From: Welwitschia mirabilis
Taxonomy: Eukaryota; Gnetophyta; Gnetopsida; Welwitschiales
Assembly (NCBI GenBank): GCA_051453625.1
Contig: JBOZIK010000001.1
Location: forward strand, 178,206,977-178,270,976
Direction of reading: 5' to 3'
Length of the DNA: 64,000 nucleotides
Shown: in pieces, positions 12,389 through 26,837 of the stretch
Layout: every line of letters begins with the position of its first letter
Position numbering within the stretch: the first letter of the stretch is position 1
Translations under genes and position numbers: made by a program
The notes under the pieces: model-generated
The model's database searches: none
Seen by the model: only the letters and a program-made list of their open reading frames with translations
What the model was told of the DNA's origin: nothing

Positions 12389-14822
12389 CTATTTTCTTAT
12401 TTTATTTTTTTAGCACTTTAAATAGTTCCATGGCTATGGACATTTATAATAAATGACTTGAATTTACAAAAGTCATAAAGAAAGACATCTATTATTAGTG
12501 AAGAAACGTATGTTCCTATCTAATTAATGGCACAAAAGAAGGTTCAAAAAGAAAAGGTGTATTCATGGAATCAACATAAGACAAATAGATGTCTTTGCTC
12601 ATTAGTAATGCAATTCTTGAATGTTGATCAACTACAATATCCCCTCTTGTATCTTACCTAGTACATATGACATTATAGACAAAATAGTAATCACTAGTGT
12701 CATGATTTAGAGCAAACTAAAATTTCATCTAGAATGTTTGTGGATGTGGCTATTACACATCTTCATCTTAAAATCTATTCCTTGTTGTTTTTTTCTCCTT
12801 GGACAATTGCTTTTGTTTTTTTCCTTTGCTTATCAAACACAGAGAAGAATGGCTCCAAAACATAGATTCCCTTTTGAGCCATTAGGTATACATTTGTAGA
12901 CTTAAGATCAAGCATTTCTTGCTAATATTAAATAATTTTATCTTTAATATAGGTAGTCTGTTGATACTAAAGTTAAATTATACTACTAATCCATCATTAC
13001 CATTGTTTAACTTACAAGGAAACATACAAAGTCACATGAAGTAATAAAATAGTATCTTAACTATCAAAGAAATTAAATACTTGTATGTTACTTTTCACTG
13101 AAATAAATCACCAATAAGCTATTAATACAAAGCCATGTTTTTGAACAGTAAATACATAGGTCTCCTTTAGTAGCTAAGAACTTTTGAGACATAATAAACA
13201 CTTTAGAATAAACATTAGGAATCAAATTATAGGTTCTTGAAAGCACATATGCTCTAGATTCATAAATGCTACATGATTTAGCATATACACCACAAGGAAA
13301 TGAACCCACATAGTTATAATATTTAGCTACTGAAATTTGATAACTAACTCTTAGTTAAAATCTTAGGACTTCTTAGCATAATAAGGATACATGTTGTGTT
13401 GAATTTCTAGGATACAAACATCCACCCATGAATTTTGAGCCTAAAAAAAGGATTGTCCATGTCAAAAATACCTTGACTAAATGATATAGCATTACATGAT
13501 GTTCAAATTTATTCATTATGCTAAAAAGTAATACTAAAGGAGTGGTTAAAAAAGTTCTATGAAATGAGAATATGATTAGTCCCAAGTATGGACGCACACT
13601 CAAAGCCATCCACAAATAAGTGTTCCTTGATGCAGAGGCTAACATGAACAAAAAAATTCTATTACAAGTTCATAGATATAGAAAATATTTTTCAATGGCT
13701 TATAATTTATGGTTTGTAGGAGTGATGGATTACGTTCAAGACATTTGGAAATGTAGATTATGTAGGAATGTAGGAAGTTTTAGCATTACAAGAGACACAA
13801 ATTTATAAAAACTAAAACAAATACATTGTTTTTGTTCATGATTGAATAATTAATACTAGAATAATTTTAAACTTGAAATAATTAAATACCCTTAAATTGA
13901 TGTTATTTACTTGAGATGAAATAATCACATACTAAACAAAAAGATTCCCTATACTTTAAACAATATAAAGATAGGAAAATCTAAAGAAGAGCACAAAAAT
14001 ATATTTTTTTAGAATGTCAAAAACTCCTTATGATTGCTATGGATTTTATCATAAAAGCAAGGATGGTAGAAAATCAACCTATTAAGAGATGATAGTGTAA
14101 TGCAATTTAAAATCATTTCACACCAAGTAGCAATAAATCCAAAACAAATTGAATCATGTAGCAATAAATCCCACTTACATGTATGATATATTCCTTCTTA
14201 ACATTGAAGGATACAATGTACTCAATGTTGCATTTCATTTTATGTAATCGGTAAATAAATGTATAACACATTTTTGTGTTTAATCACTAAAAAAAGCTTC
14301 TGCAATAGAAAATAAGAGTTTGATAAGAAAAGTAATGATTATTTGCTAAGTGAAGTATATAATACACTAAAATTACAAACATGCATCTTGTAAATAACAC
14401 ATAAGTTCTATTACTTCTTGCCAAGGTAATATTATGGAGAATAAAAGAGGAGAAGTTATAAACCCTTGCAAGAAATGATGAATTTATAGCATAACTCAGC
14501 ATGACACCGGCATAATAGATGGAAATGAATGAAATTTGAAAAATTGACTTAACAATTAAGCAAAAAATAAGAGAAGGTTATAGTTTTTGAGAATGGTTGT
14601 CACAAGCATTAATCCTTATAAGATTTGAAAGGTAAATTTTCTAAAGGCATTTCGAAGAACAATCAAACACTAGAATCCATTTACTTGAGATGAGACCTTT
14701 CTCTTAAAACCAAATAATGATATAGAGAACTTACTATAAATAAGTAAATCGATACTTTAGGTAACATCCCTGTGCAACTTCTACATTAAACACATAAGAA
14801 ATCTCAAACATGAGAACAGTCA
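12389..14822. other. AT-rich DNA with unassigned frames
   Basis: Two adjacent minus-strand frames (13373-13651, 92 aa, and 13088-13309, 73 aa) are the longest here. Their composition is more balanced than background, and they could be parts of one broken reading frame. I do not recognise a family. No promoter, terminal repeat or RNA gene was seen. Confidence 0.35.
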
Positions 14823-15411
14823 CACTAGAAACAAAACCTTCCACTTAAACATGTGAAACATCTTTATATATCTAATCCTTCTACATTCCAACAACTCCAA
14901 AAACACAAACGAGCAACTGATTTTAATGAAGCTGAAAATATTATTCACTCTTTTAGTACTCTTACAACACTGTAAACTCCTCCATCTTCCAACATGAGCA
15001 TTAGGGAAATCACAATTCCGCTTTAATAGTTTAAATAATAAAGATGAAATGTGTGGATTTAAAGAAATGAATTTTTTTAACAAAGTAAAACTTGCTTTTT
15101 AGCTATCTTTTAAGGCGTTCTTTTTCTAAATGCCTTAAAAAAATTATTTAAGGCATTTATTTTAATAAATGCTTTAAAAACTCAAAATTTTTAAGGCATT
15201 TATTATAATATATGCCTTATTTTTAAGGATTTTATTTTAATAAATGCCTTACAAATAATTTGAAAGGGCTTTTAAGATTCTTGTTTAAAAATCACCTTAA
15301 AAGGTTTTCATTAGATTTTTTTAAGGTGTTTATTAAAATAAATAATTTAAAAATCTCTATATTTGATACATTTATTAAAATAAATGCCTTAAAAAGCCTA
15401 TGTTTCTAGTA
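14823..15411. mobile_element. CACTA-like non-autonomous DNA transposon
   Basis: The left end reads CACTAGAAACA, and the right end, on the opposite strand, reads TACTAGAAACA: a terminal inverted repeat of about 11 bp with one mismatch at the outermost base. The right half (15108-15400) carries many copies of TTAAGGCATTTAT and its reverse complement ATAAATGCCTTAA. These are paired as near-perfect hairpins at 15148-15177 and 15191-15220. Clustered subterminal repeats in both orientations are typical of En/Spm (CACTA) elements, where they bind transposase. No transposase is encoded in its 589 bp. The 3 bp flanks (TCA and GTA) do not match, so the ends or the class remain uncertain. Confidence 0.5.
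15108..15400. repeat. Array of inverted AAGGCATTTAT / ATAAATGCCTT repeats
   Basis: At least nine copies of a 9-11 bp motif in alternating orientation, spaced 10-60 bp apart. Several adjacent pairs form palindromes of about 30 bp. Lies within the CACTA-like element and most likely is its subterminal region. Confidence 0.85.
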
Positions 15412-18400
15412 GTATAAGGACCTAGGATACTCAAAATCCATTAAATAAATGAGAATTAGACCAAGTAATTATATAATTCACTCGAATAACAATAGAACTT
15501 GATATTAGAGTTGTGACTTAAGAATTACAAGTACAAAGTGATTTACAACTTGAAATTAAAAAAAAACTATAATGTATTAAATCAAAGAAAACACATTACA
15601 CTGAAGGAAGAAGAAAGCTGGTGAGGAGTCCTCAAGTTATCCTTGAAGTAAGATCACTTCCCAAAGAAAGTAATTAGAAGGCCATATCAACTTAATGCTC
15701 TAAAGGTTATATTCTTTTGTCCAAAACAAAAGATATTATAAATGAAGGCTTAAGGTCCTTTTATAGGAAAGTATGGGGTAGGGGTTGGTTACAAGCCTTT
15801 GTCTTAGAGCATTAGGTGAGTGGTTAGAAAATATGTCATGTAGCATTAGTTATGGTATTTGTCATTTTGTACTAGGTAAGAATCATCATGCCAAGTCTAA
15901 CACTTGGCTTCTAGACACTGCTGTTAATGATGCTACCATGTGTCTCCATCATCATCCTACTCAGCACTACCACATGTCACTACTACATGTCATTATCATC
16001 ACTACCATGTGTTACTAATGATGCTAGTTATTTCTAAGGTAAAATCTATTTGATCCTATAATTACATTTGGCTGAATTTCCCATGAAAAGTTCAAAATAT
16101 AAAATTCTAAGTATTCTACATAGAAGAACCAATAATGCTGATGACCTAAACAATGGTGCTAGCATTTTAAGCTAAATGATCATCATATTTTAGCATGTCC
16201 TTCAAAATGAGATATATGTCCTGAAAATGTCATTGAAAGATGATAAGTTCATAGATAATATTAAAAAGCAGTAGAATACATAATTTCATGATAAATCAGT
16301 TATACTAATGTCTTTTGTTAAGCTAAATTGATCAAATGACTTGATCCAAATGTTAATTTTTACATGTTAACAGCTACCTCATTAACTTATCATGTAACAT
16401 GGCTCACAATTTGAGAGACATAAAATAGAATCTTTACTAAGTTTATGTATTAAATAAGTATATGGCTCATATTAAAGGCTTGAACATAATGGCCTTACTC
16501 CAGCTAACTATATGAGATAAGGGACCCATTTTTAAGACTTTCATAAATTCCTCTTTAACTCTTGATACTTGTGTCATGTCATCCAAGTAATCAAATAGTT
16601 TTTTATAAGGATAATCCCCTTTCTTAAATAGTATAAACAGTTTGAAAAAGTTGGAAGAGAATTTGTCCTAATAATCTACATTAGTTGATTATGCAACTAT
16701 CCTATCATGAGTAGGTAGAGTTCATGGAGGGTGTAATGTGGCAACACATGGAGGAAAATATATGATCATTACTTTGTTGATGGATGACATGAGATAAAAA
16801 TATTCATAGCAGAAGGCATCACCAAGTAGCTGATCCAAAATGAAAAGTAGTACCAAGTTTAATCTCTGATACATAAAGACATCACTATATAATCACTATG
16901 TGATAGTAAGTAGTGATAATTTTATCTTCTATAAATTTACTTGTTTTTTGTTCTACTTCTATATTTCTTTCATGTCTTCTTCTTTCAAGCTCTCCTATGG
17001 ATCTCTAAGATTATAAACATACATAAAATTTGTGTCCCTCATTTTTTTTTTAATCAAATCTTAATGCTATGCAATAGAAATTTAATGCATCTAGTTTCTA
17101 TAAACTTCCACATTACCGTATAAAGTTATACCTACTAAAAGGAGTATAATAAAGTAAAGAAGAAAATATCATGCTCCTTCTATTAGCAATATGTTATGAC
17201 GTAGGAAAAGTACATAATTACGTGGTTCAAAATCATTTACGATAATCATGCTCTACAAGAACAATGCCAACTTGTCCTGAAGACTCAACCTTATCAAAGT
17301 AACCATCATCATGTGTAAGTAATAAATTATTTTCTCTTTACACATACTTTCTTGTTGCATTTCTGATAATGGTTTTCATTTATTTTCCTTCTTTTATCCT
17401 CCACTAGCAGACAACGTGCCTTAACCTAAATGAAAAGCCACTAGGCTCAAAGCATCAAAATTCCTCCATCCTAAAAATAAAAATAAAAACTCCATAATAG
17501 TCCATGGAGATAAAGGTATTATAATTAATTACTATTACAACATAAATCAAGCTTTATAATAAGGCATCTAATAATATTAATAAATTTTAGTTGTTTAAAA
17601 TTTTTAAACCTTTTAGTTCAAAATATTACTATTTTGGTATTAATTCATGATAAGAAATCTAACAAATTCTTAGATTCTTGCATGTTCATTTAATTAAGCT
17701 TTTGGTAAATGTATACCTTGTTACATGTATTCAAATCTTGAAACATATGTCCATTTTCTTTAGTAACCCCATCATCACATGTTCTTGTTAGTACTCATTC
17801 AAGATTGAATTAGTAATGCATATCGAAACTAAGTCAAATGCCCTTCAAATAATCCATAAATAGTCCTCATCAAGCAAAGATAAAGGATTTCTAGAAAAAG
17901 TGATGTTTAATCCTTTTCCATACATCAACTTTGTGATTTTCATCTTTCATGGATCATAATGCCTTTCATTATGATCTATAATAATAGCCATATTTTCATT
18001 GATCACTTCTACTAAATCAAGAATATGTAAGAAAATAAAAAACAATTATTCATGGCTTTATATGAAGTCAAAATTCCTTCAAGTTCACACTACACACCCT
18101 TGAGGGTTTTTTATAATCTCTACATAGGATCAACAAAGCTCAAATAGGAAAAAAACACTAGTTATGCCTTGTTTAGATATAAATGCTACTTTCTTATTCA
18201 TGAAATCATCAAAACATATGGATAAATACTTAATTTGTTTTATGACAATTATAGCAAAAAAAAAAAAGTTTACACATATTAATAATAAAATAAATAACAA
18301 AGAAGGAAAAAGCAGTAAAATGTAAAATAAGAAATAGAAGACATAGAGATTTATGTGGTCAAAGTCTTAAAGGTGAACGGAAATATACACAAGAGAAGAA

Positions 18401-18539
18401 AGGACCTTAGTAATAGTTATGAAAATAAACTTATTACCATATAAAATGTACAAACCCAATACCTTAAATCGAATTATAATTCTAAGCTTAAAAATGCTAA
18501 ATCTCATCCTCTGTTCAATTACATATCTTACCCCCTAAT
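15412..18539. other. AT-rich intergenic or old repeat DNA
   Basis: No supported gene. A less AT-rich patch at 15880-16020 contains three spaced copies of an ACATGT/CCATGTG phrase with ATCATC runs. Segments near 17200-17250 and 18350-18400 carry phrases such as TACGTGGTTCAAAATC and TTATGTGGTCAAAGTC, which resemble the ends of plant LTRs, but I cannot define elements. Confidence 0.4.
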
Positions 18540-20345
18540 TATTAACATCTACTAGAAAAATAGTGGATTATCACATTTGAACATGATGTTATAACATTTT
18601 GGGAGTTTATTTTGGTTTCAAAGATCCTCTTGCATCTCTTTGGAATCAAGTTCTTCTTCAGGTCCAAAAGAAAATGGAAAAATAAAATTCCAAATCTCTC
18701 ATGCTGATAGAGAAGTATTTAGTTCATAAATCCATACTTGCTTTTACTTATTTTTACTACTCTTCTTGTTGAACTCCCTATTGCATTGCCTATCAAAAAT
18801 TAGAAACATTATTTTGGAATTTTTATTGATATTTCAAATATTCTTAAAAAGGCTTTTATCAGGTTCTATGAAATATTGTTACTCTACCTAATAAGTAAGG
18901 TAGCTAAATTTGAAACATTATTTTGAAATTTTAAGATTCTTAAAAAGTCTTTCATCAAGTTGCGTGGGGTATTACTACTCTACTAAAAAGCAAGATATCT
19001 TAGTTTGTTTATCTTAAATACTTAGATAATGTTTGAAAATTCGTTAGCTCTATTTAGCATAAGCATTTCCCTAGAATAAACCCTTTTGATAGGATCTCCA
19101 TTTTATTAATTAATTTTTTTTAGGAAATGTAACTTGTTGTATCCAGACTGATACAACTAAGTTCCTCTAGTGTTTCAGGCCTAAAGTACACTTCTAAAAG
19201 TACATGTTTTTAAAATCATTCAGAGAGTCTTTAAATATCACATAAATGTACTTATTAGAACAATGTCAACATTCATCCACTTCTCTATATCCTATTGCCC
19301 CTACAAACTTAAGGGTTGTAAATTCTTAGTTTTAAAGAGGTATGATTTCCCTTGATTATCTTCATCTTACAAGTTAATGGATTTATTAGAAGGTATTTCA
19401 TGTTCCTTATGATACTTCCTTTACCATACCACTTTTTTCCTTTAGGCTTTACAATTTTGTTATTTAGTGTCTACACTTAGATGAATCTATAAAAAGGATT
19501 TTTGATCTTGAAAAAGTTTTTCTACAATCGTGTTGTATCAGCTACATATTTTGTTCTAATTACTTCATAGTCTGATAATAATTATTGATTACTATAACAC
19601 ACTTTAGCATAAATAAGAGATTGAGTAATCCTAGGTTTCCCTTTTTGGGGATATTTGAAAACAACCTACACTTTCCAAAATTAAACATTTTCTTTGATAC
19701 TTGCTACACCATGGCTTATCCATTTGACAACTTTAATATGTTAGCATCTATAATCCTATTTTTCTTAATGTGATGCTGTAGATGGTTTTATTCCTATCTT
19801 TGGTAACTCCTTTTTGCTAAGAATACTAGGATTCAGATGTGTTAAGTCCTCTGAAACATTTAATTTTAAAGATTGGCATTCCTTAGCTTTTTCTCAAATA
19901 CCAATAACTATTTTATATTTCTTTGAAGGAATATTCCACCTATTATCCTATATCAAATTTATAAGAGAAGGTGCAATCTCATTTTTAAGAGGAGTAAGTC
20001 TTTTAATATCCATATTTTATTCATCAAAACGATGATAAATATTTTACATAATGTTTATTTTCAAATCCAAACTCAACTAGTGAAGATCTAGCTTAATGTT
20101 AATTTTCTTATACAGTTTTTAAAACATTGGCCTAATGGATTATATATTAGTAATCATGATTATGATATGTGATGCTTAATATTTTGTCTATACTCTAGTT
20201 CTAGTTGATTTTCTGCATTACTTTTTAAAATGTTGGCTTTTTAAGGCCTTTGATGCCCTTTTTGTTGTACTTCATTTATGTCTTAGTTTAACAGAACTAT
20301 TTTTGAGGACTGACATTTCCTCCATTGATTGATAGGTCTTACTTT
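18540..20345 (+). mobile_element. L1-like LINE relic A (3' part)
   Basis: Plus-strand, stop-ridden 3' half of an L1-type non-LTR retrotransposon. It is colinear with 24890-26510 (relic B): both have a TTTTGGGA...TCTTTGGAAT phrase, a CTCATGCTGATAGAGAAGTA-like phrase, and the same tail. The segment 19585-19773 corresponds to the C-terminal zinc-binding region of plant LINE ORF2 (PKLNIFFDTCYTMAYPFD-like, where family members read PK.K.FLW...LPT). The segment 19814-20035 (LGFRCVKSSETFNFKDW) is the ORF2 tail. Endonuclease and RT core are absent, so this is a 5'-truncated or deleted copy. Confidence 0.8.
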
Positions 20346-21429
20346 ATATTTTAACTTCCAAAAATGGATTATGTTTTTGTAAAGAATTTAAATTTTTTTC
20401 TTAAATAACTTTTTCTTTGATTAATAAATAGATCATTATAGAGTAAATTTTCTTAGATGAGTTAAAATATATAATCTTAGTAAAGCCTTGATAATATGGT
20501 AAAAATCAATTTCTAAAAGGAAGGATTTAAAAAATTGTAGTTGAGAAATTATAATGAGGAATTGAAAAATCTATCAAAGCATCTACTTTGATACCATGAA
20601 GTAATCAACATATAAGTTAACATGTTTTTCACTTTTAATTATTAGTTCTAAAATAAGAATAAATTTTTAAAATACAAAACAGACATATAGTTTTTTGGGT
20701 CTTATATATAAGAATAATTCATCTAAGAATACCTCTAAGATTAATTAGTTTTTAGCCTATAATTAGAGATGAACCTTTAACCCTCTTTTATGCAATCCTT
20801 TATTTGTATATATAATCATTAAACTATAAATACGTTCTAATATTTAAATGCACTTCCAGTAATAACATGTTATTCTATAAATGTCACTATTTCTTATTTA
20901 AACATAACATATTCTAATTATGATGCTTTTACTTTAGTGATGGATTTATTTAGATAAAATGACATTCTCTTTTTCATCTTTAGTATTAATTATTATAATA
21001 TTAAAATAAATGAATCACTATGTTAAAATATTTAAAGCTCATGCAAATTAATCCCTTGAGATATTTAATTGAAATAAAAGAAAAGTATAAGACTTCCTTT
21101 CTAATTTCATTTTAAGATCTTGATGCATAGTGTAGTTAATTTGATTCTTATTATTATGTTATGAACTTTAATGCCTTAGGTTTCAGCCTTATAGTGTGTA
21201 GGTTATTTTGTGATTAAAACTATGTATTTAAGATGTGTCAAGGGATAAACTTTAATGTCTTTAGTATGGATTACAAGTAATACTTGAAGATTTGATAACC
21301 TTTCCCTCCTCTTTAAAATGAGTATTAGGGATTGACTATTAGTGTTTTACAAAGTAACTGTTAGTGTTCTACAAAGTGACTATCAGTGTTCTAGAATATA
21401 ACTTTAAAATTCTATATTTTTATCAGCCC
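20346..21429. other. AT-rich spacer between LINE relics
   Basis: No gene or clear element. From about 21330 a short phrase (GTGTTTTACAAAGTAACT / GTGTTCTACAAAGTGACT) is repeated two to three times in tandem. Confidence 0.4.
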
Positions 21430-24400
21430 TTTCATTTGTGTTATAGTTCATCATAAGTAACGTACACCCTTGTTCACCGTATTTTGAAGGTAATGGTACG
21501 ACTAGTGATTCCTCTATTAACTTTGTTCTTCTTTCTGTCATTTTTGAATCTATTCTTAAAGACTATGATTCTCATTTTATTTTTCTAAAATGGTTGAATT
21601 TTTTGCCTTATCATATTCAAATGTTCACATAAGTGCACCATGACCTTCATTTGAAGGGTGTTGAAATTAGATACTATACTTGTAGTTTTATCATTATTGA
21701 ATTCTTAGAGTTCCCTATGATGGGGAATCTTTATTACTTAATATTTTCCAACTTCTTTTGTAATCATAGTCAATCATGCATGGACATTTGATTTTAATAT
21801 GAAGGACTATGCCTCTAATTTTACTCCATGCTATGTTAAGCTTCCTAATTTGTTCTTGATCTTTTATTTTGTAGAAATAAAGATGGTTTAAAGACTTCAT
21901 AATATTATATTAGAAAATTCTATTGATGTTAGGATTCCATTTTCCATGTTTGTATGTGAAGTTAACCTTACAAACTAAAGGCATTCACTTAAACTTGAAG
22001 TAGGTGATAAATATTTCATCAAAATGTGGATTATTGTTTTCTTTCAAATTCTTGTAGCTACTATCATTGTGAAGGCCATCAAATATTTACTTAGTAATTT
22101 TGGCTAGGAAGATATAGCTGAATAAACTCCAGTGAAAACACTCTACACCTATGTCTATTTTATAGCCATCTTCTAGTGATTTTTTAGTGGTACTTAAATA
22201 GGAAATTCTACCCTTTATTCTAAATGTATTAATCCTTCTAAGTAGACACAAGCTTCTCCTTCAAAATCTGTTATGTCTCTTAAGTAGCAATAGACTCCTT
22301 CTTTATTAGTGAATAAGTAAATATCTTTGCAACAACACTCTATTTCTTATGTTGAATAATAGTCTCTATTTTTTTCCTCTTTAATTCTTGCTTTTAACTC
22401 TACTGCATATCTAAACAATAATGTGGATTTTGTAGAAGTGACTAGAAAGAATTGAGTTAAGGATTCATTAACCAAAGCTCAACAATCTAATCCTTTAGAT
22501 TCATCTCATCTAAATTTTCTAATTTAGATAGAAAATCCTTTCCTGGTCTTTTCAAATGTTATCAATGTTGATCCTTTATTTATTGATCTTTTAGGAGTTG
22601 ATTTAGATAAAGCACCCTTGATTGTTACATGAATATTTTACTTTAGAACATCTAGGGTCTCATTAACAGGCTCTAATGTAAATGGGCTAGAGATTTCCTC
22701 TCTAGCATTAATGTTGTTTTTGACTCTATTCTTTTTTAAAAGATTAAGATCTTCTTTTCAGATCTATCCTTTTTAGCATGATGGTTTTTGCCTTATTCGA
22801 CAACCCTCACTACACATCATGGACATCAGAAAGGTGGGGAGGCTATTCTTTATTCTTCTTATTAAAATAACAAATTCATTTAGTCTAGTTCTAATTCACA
22901 ACATAGAGTTATTTGGGCAACTTTTTCTTCCTCTTTTATACCTTTTGGTATTTTCTAAATCTATGTTCCAAATGCATTTAAGGGGTGTTCTATGATATGG
23001 TACAAGAACTTTTATTCTCTTGCTTATATTTCATGGTTGTTTAAAGCAGATTTCAATATGATAAAATTTTATGGTGTAAATTTAATGGCTTATCTTATCT
23101 CATTCCTAATCATAAATCTTAGTAATGGTCTAACTGTAAAGGAAATTTTTTCTTAATAGACATATATGCTGGTAGTTCTAATTTCTTTCTCCAAAGATAT
23201 ACTTGGAGCAAGTTTCATCTTGGAAATGCTCACACCTTTAGTTAGCTCAATAGATTTTATCTTTTAACTATTTTCTTTTGGTAAACTAATTCATTTATTT
23301 TCATTCATCATCATGGAACTTTATTAATTCATTTACCCATTCAAATTAAAGTTTTGATAGTCCTTTTTTTAAGTATCCTTTATTTGGATTACATGCTAGC
23401 TATGTTTCTTCTCTCACTGCTCATAGTATTTTATCTAATATTTGGAATGTTGAGCCTCAATCTTTAGACCAATTAAGATGGATTCAATGGTCACATAGAG
23501 TTATATCTCACATGCAAAATTTTTCTAGACATTATGATTAGTGAGTAACTTCACATGTAATATAATAATATAATAAAATTTAATCTATGATATAACACCT
23601 CTTTACTAAGTTACTTCATGATCCTTTTAATTCATAGGTTCATGTAAGTTGATCTAGCTACTACTGATTCAGCTTTTCAAAAATGCAAACTTTAAAGGAT
23701 AGAAAATGCCTCAATCAAAAATTAACTTACTTGGTTAAACATTCAAGATGAAAATTGTAAGGGGTTCTTAAATATTTGAATGGATCCTCTCCTCTCAATT
23801 CATTATATTAACTTACTTTTAATGGTGATACTATTATATATTAAAAAACTTTACTTTCTCATTTGCAAGATTACTTCGTTGCTTCATGCCACTTTGAGGG
23901 ACAATTCTTTTTTTAAGGAGGTTACTACTTTTTATCCTAATTTGGTTACTTCAACTATGTTTTAAATGTTGGAAAGTAATATTTCTGTAATAAAATTAAA
24001 ATAGGCTTACTTTGTAATGAATAATGAAAAAGCTCTAGGATATGATGGATTTTTAGCTAAATTTTTTAAGACTCATTGGGATCTTATTGATAGTGATGTT
24101 TTTTAGTTTATTTAAGATGCTATTAATATAGAATCTTTGAGACCACAATTAATCTAAGGGATTATTTCACTTTTTCTAAATTAGGTGATCACTTAGATGT
24201 TTATTTAGGAACCCTTACACTTCTCAATGTAATTTACAAGGCTTGGACAAAGTGCTTAGCTTCTAGATTCAAGTGGATTTTTCTTGATATTATCTGCCCT
24301 TAACAAACACATTTTTTTCATGATAGATATATTTTAACAAATGTGGTAGCAACTTGGAAAGCTCTTCATTAGGATAACAATACTCATCAAGTTATTATTT

Positions 24401-26510
24401 TTATTAAACTTGACTATGATAAGGCCTATGCTAAAATTAAGATTTCATTATTCATATTATGGATAAGCTTAGTTTTGGTCCAAAATTCTTCTATATGATA
24501 GGTTATTTATTTGTAGATGCTAATGCTAAACTTTTTGCTAATTTTAAAAGTTTCTTCTTCTTTTCATAATCTTCAGTCTATAAGGCAGGGATTTCCTATA
24601 GCTCCTTATTTGTTTATTATAGTAATAAATTTTCTTTCTCATCATATTTAATGTGATATTAATCATAATGATATTAGCATAAGGATCCTCTCTAACCACA
24701 CTCATCAACTTTTAAATATGAATTTTATAAATGACTCTTTTTTTCTTGTTCATAATATAGCTAAAGACCTTCATATCCTTCTCTTTTGATGGAATAATAC
24801 TGTAATCTTTCTAATTGTACCATTAATAAGGTTAAATATTTAATTTATAGCTTCATGAGTAATTATTAGCATCTTCAGACAAAGAGTGGCTACTAGCATT
24901 TGATCATGATATTATTAATATTTTGGGAATTCCTTCTAGCTTTTAAGGTTCTCCCTCATCTCTTTGGAATAAAGTTGTTCTTTAAATCTAGAAGAAAATA
25001 GAAAAATTAAAGTTTAAATATCTCACTCTTACATGGAAGTATTTGGTCTTTAAATCCATTCTTTCCTTTTCTTATACTACCTATCAAAAATTGGAAAAAT
25101 TACTTTGGAATTTTATGTGATATTTTAAAGATTCATAAAAATGCTTTGATTGAGTTATTTAGGATATTACTATGCTTCCTAAGAAACAAGGTGATTTATA
25201 TTTCCTGAACTCTTTTAAGTAAGGGCTTACTTTAGTTGCCAAATGGTTATTTATTTATCTCGACTCCTTACATATTATTGTCTAGCTTATTTAGATTCAT
25301 TTGATACAAGATTTTCCCAAGCATAAACATTTTTAGAAGGGTATCCATTTTATTGATGACATTTTTTACCACATAAAGTTATTCTTCTAGGAATGTGTGT
25401 TTTTAAAATCATTTGAAAAGCATGAAAAATCGTACATAAATATATTTATTAGAATAATATTAAAATTTACCTAGATTTATCTTCTACACTCTATCTTAGG
25501 TGGTTGCATTTTTCTCTAGCTCCTGTTACCCTTACTAACTAAGGCTTACTATTCATTGGTTTAAAAAGGTATGGTTTCCCTTAATTGACTTTGTCTTATA
25601 GGTTAATGAATATCTAAGAAGTCTTTTCATCATCTTTATGGTAATTCCTCTACCATGAAAATTTTTTCTTCAAGATTTACAAATTTTTTCCCCTCCTTAG
25701 CATCTACATTTAGAGGAATCTATAAATGGCTTTTTGAGGGGCTTCATTAGAAAATTGACTCTATAATCTTGCCATATGAGCCATGCATACCATTCTAATC
25801 ACTTCATAATTTGAATAATACTTGTTCATTACTATAATAGACTTTATCATGAACAAGAGTCGGAGTAGTTTGGGTAACCATTTTGAAAAATATTTGGTAA
25901 CTTCCTATGCTTCCTAAAATTAAACATTTTCTTTAGTATTTGATTCCTCACAGTTTATCCATTACTAGATAACTTCAATATATTGGCATTAATAATCCTC
26001 TTTGCCCTTAATGTGGAGCTATAAATAATTTTATTCATGTCTTTTTACACTTTCCTTTTTCTAAGAGTACTTGGATTTAAACATGTAATGTCCTTCTCAA
26101 TATTCAACTTTCTAATATTCAACTTTCTAAATATTTGGTATTATTTGGACTTTTTCCTAATACCAATAACTATTTCAAATTTATTTGTAGGATGATTTGG
26201 CCTATGATACTATATTAGACTTATAAGTGAAGGTGCAACCTAGTTTTAAAGAGAAATATGTCTTCTGATGCTCATGTTTTATTCATAAAGCTTTTAAAAT
26301 TTTGGTCTGATGAATCGTATATCAGTTATCATACTTATGGTACATGATCCTTAATTTTTATCTCTACACTGGCTCTAGTCCCTTTTTCTTTTTTATTTAT
26401 AGCATGTTAATCTTTTAAGGCCTTCTATGCTTTTTTGATGTACTCCTTTTATCTTTAATTTAACAAAACTCTTTTCAAGAATTGACATTTTCCCCATAAT
26501 GAGTATTATT
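21430..26510 (+). mobile_element. L1-like LINE relic B (near full length)
   Basis: The most complete LINE here. ORF1: a degenerate CCHC knuckle at 22053-22079 (CSYYHCEGH; second Cys is Tyr). ORF2 endonuclease (about 22800-23560): YTWSKFHLGNAHTFS with a following LNRFYL, matching the YTW.NFQ.G.AR..SRLDR block of L1 APE-type endonucleases. ORF2 RT (about 24000-24800): KALGYDGFLAKFFK (family SPGPDGF...FF), KLDYDKAY at 24407-24430 (family KLDFDKAYD), RQGFPIAPYLFII (family RQGCPLSPYLF), and the catalytic box as FIND at 24724-24735. The 3' zinc region and tail are at 25900-26510. Many stops and shifts make it inactive. Confidence 0.9.
24724..24735 (+). other. Decayed FADD catalytic box of LINE B (FIND)
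   Basis: The codons TTT ATA AAT GAC stand where LINE RTs have F-A-D-D. The first metal-binding Asp is Asn. The same change is present at 27689-27700 (FAND, relic C) and at 32867-32875 (FVN, relic D). Confidence 0.75.
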
Positions 26511-26837
26511 TCTTTGAATATTTGGGTTATTTTTGGATTACCTTAGCAAGTGCTTATGATTTTTTCATAGTTAACAAACTTATTTCAATTTTGATTTTTC
26601 CCAAGAGGTTAGAGTTTAATTTGTAAAATGCACACTTAAGGTTGATTATCTAAATGAATTCATAAAGCATTAGTCTAGTGGGTCTCATATAAACTTTTAA
26701 GCTCCATTTTTATGACTTTTATATAGTGGATTATTGTTAACACGTTATCTCCCATGACAACTTCATAATATCTCTTTGATGTTTTTGCCTTTTTTATTTT
26801 TCTCTTCTTCTTTTTTCCTTTTTTTATAGTTAAAAAA

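Noticed and set aside
15108-15400. CRISPR-like array
   Set aside because: The repeats are short, imperfect, in both orientations and irregularly spaced, in a plant genome; subterminal transposon repeats explain them.
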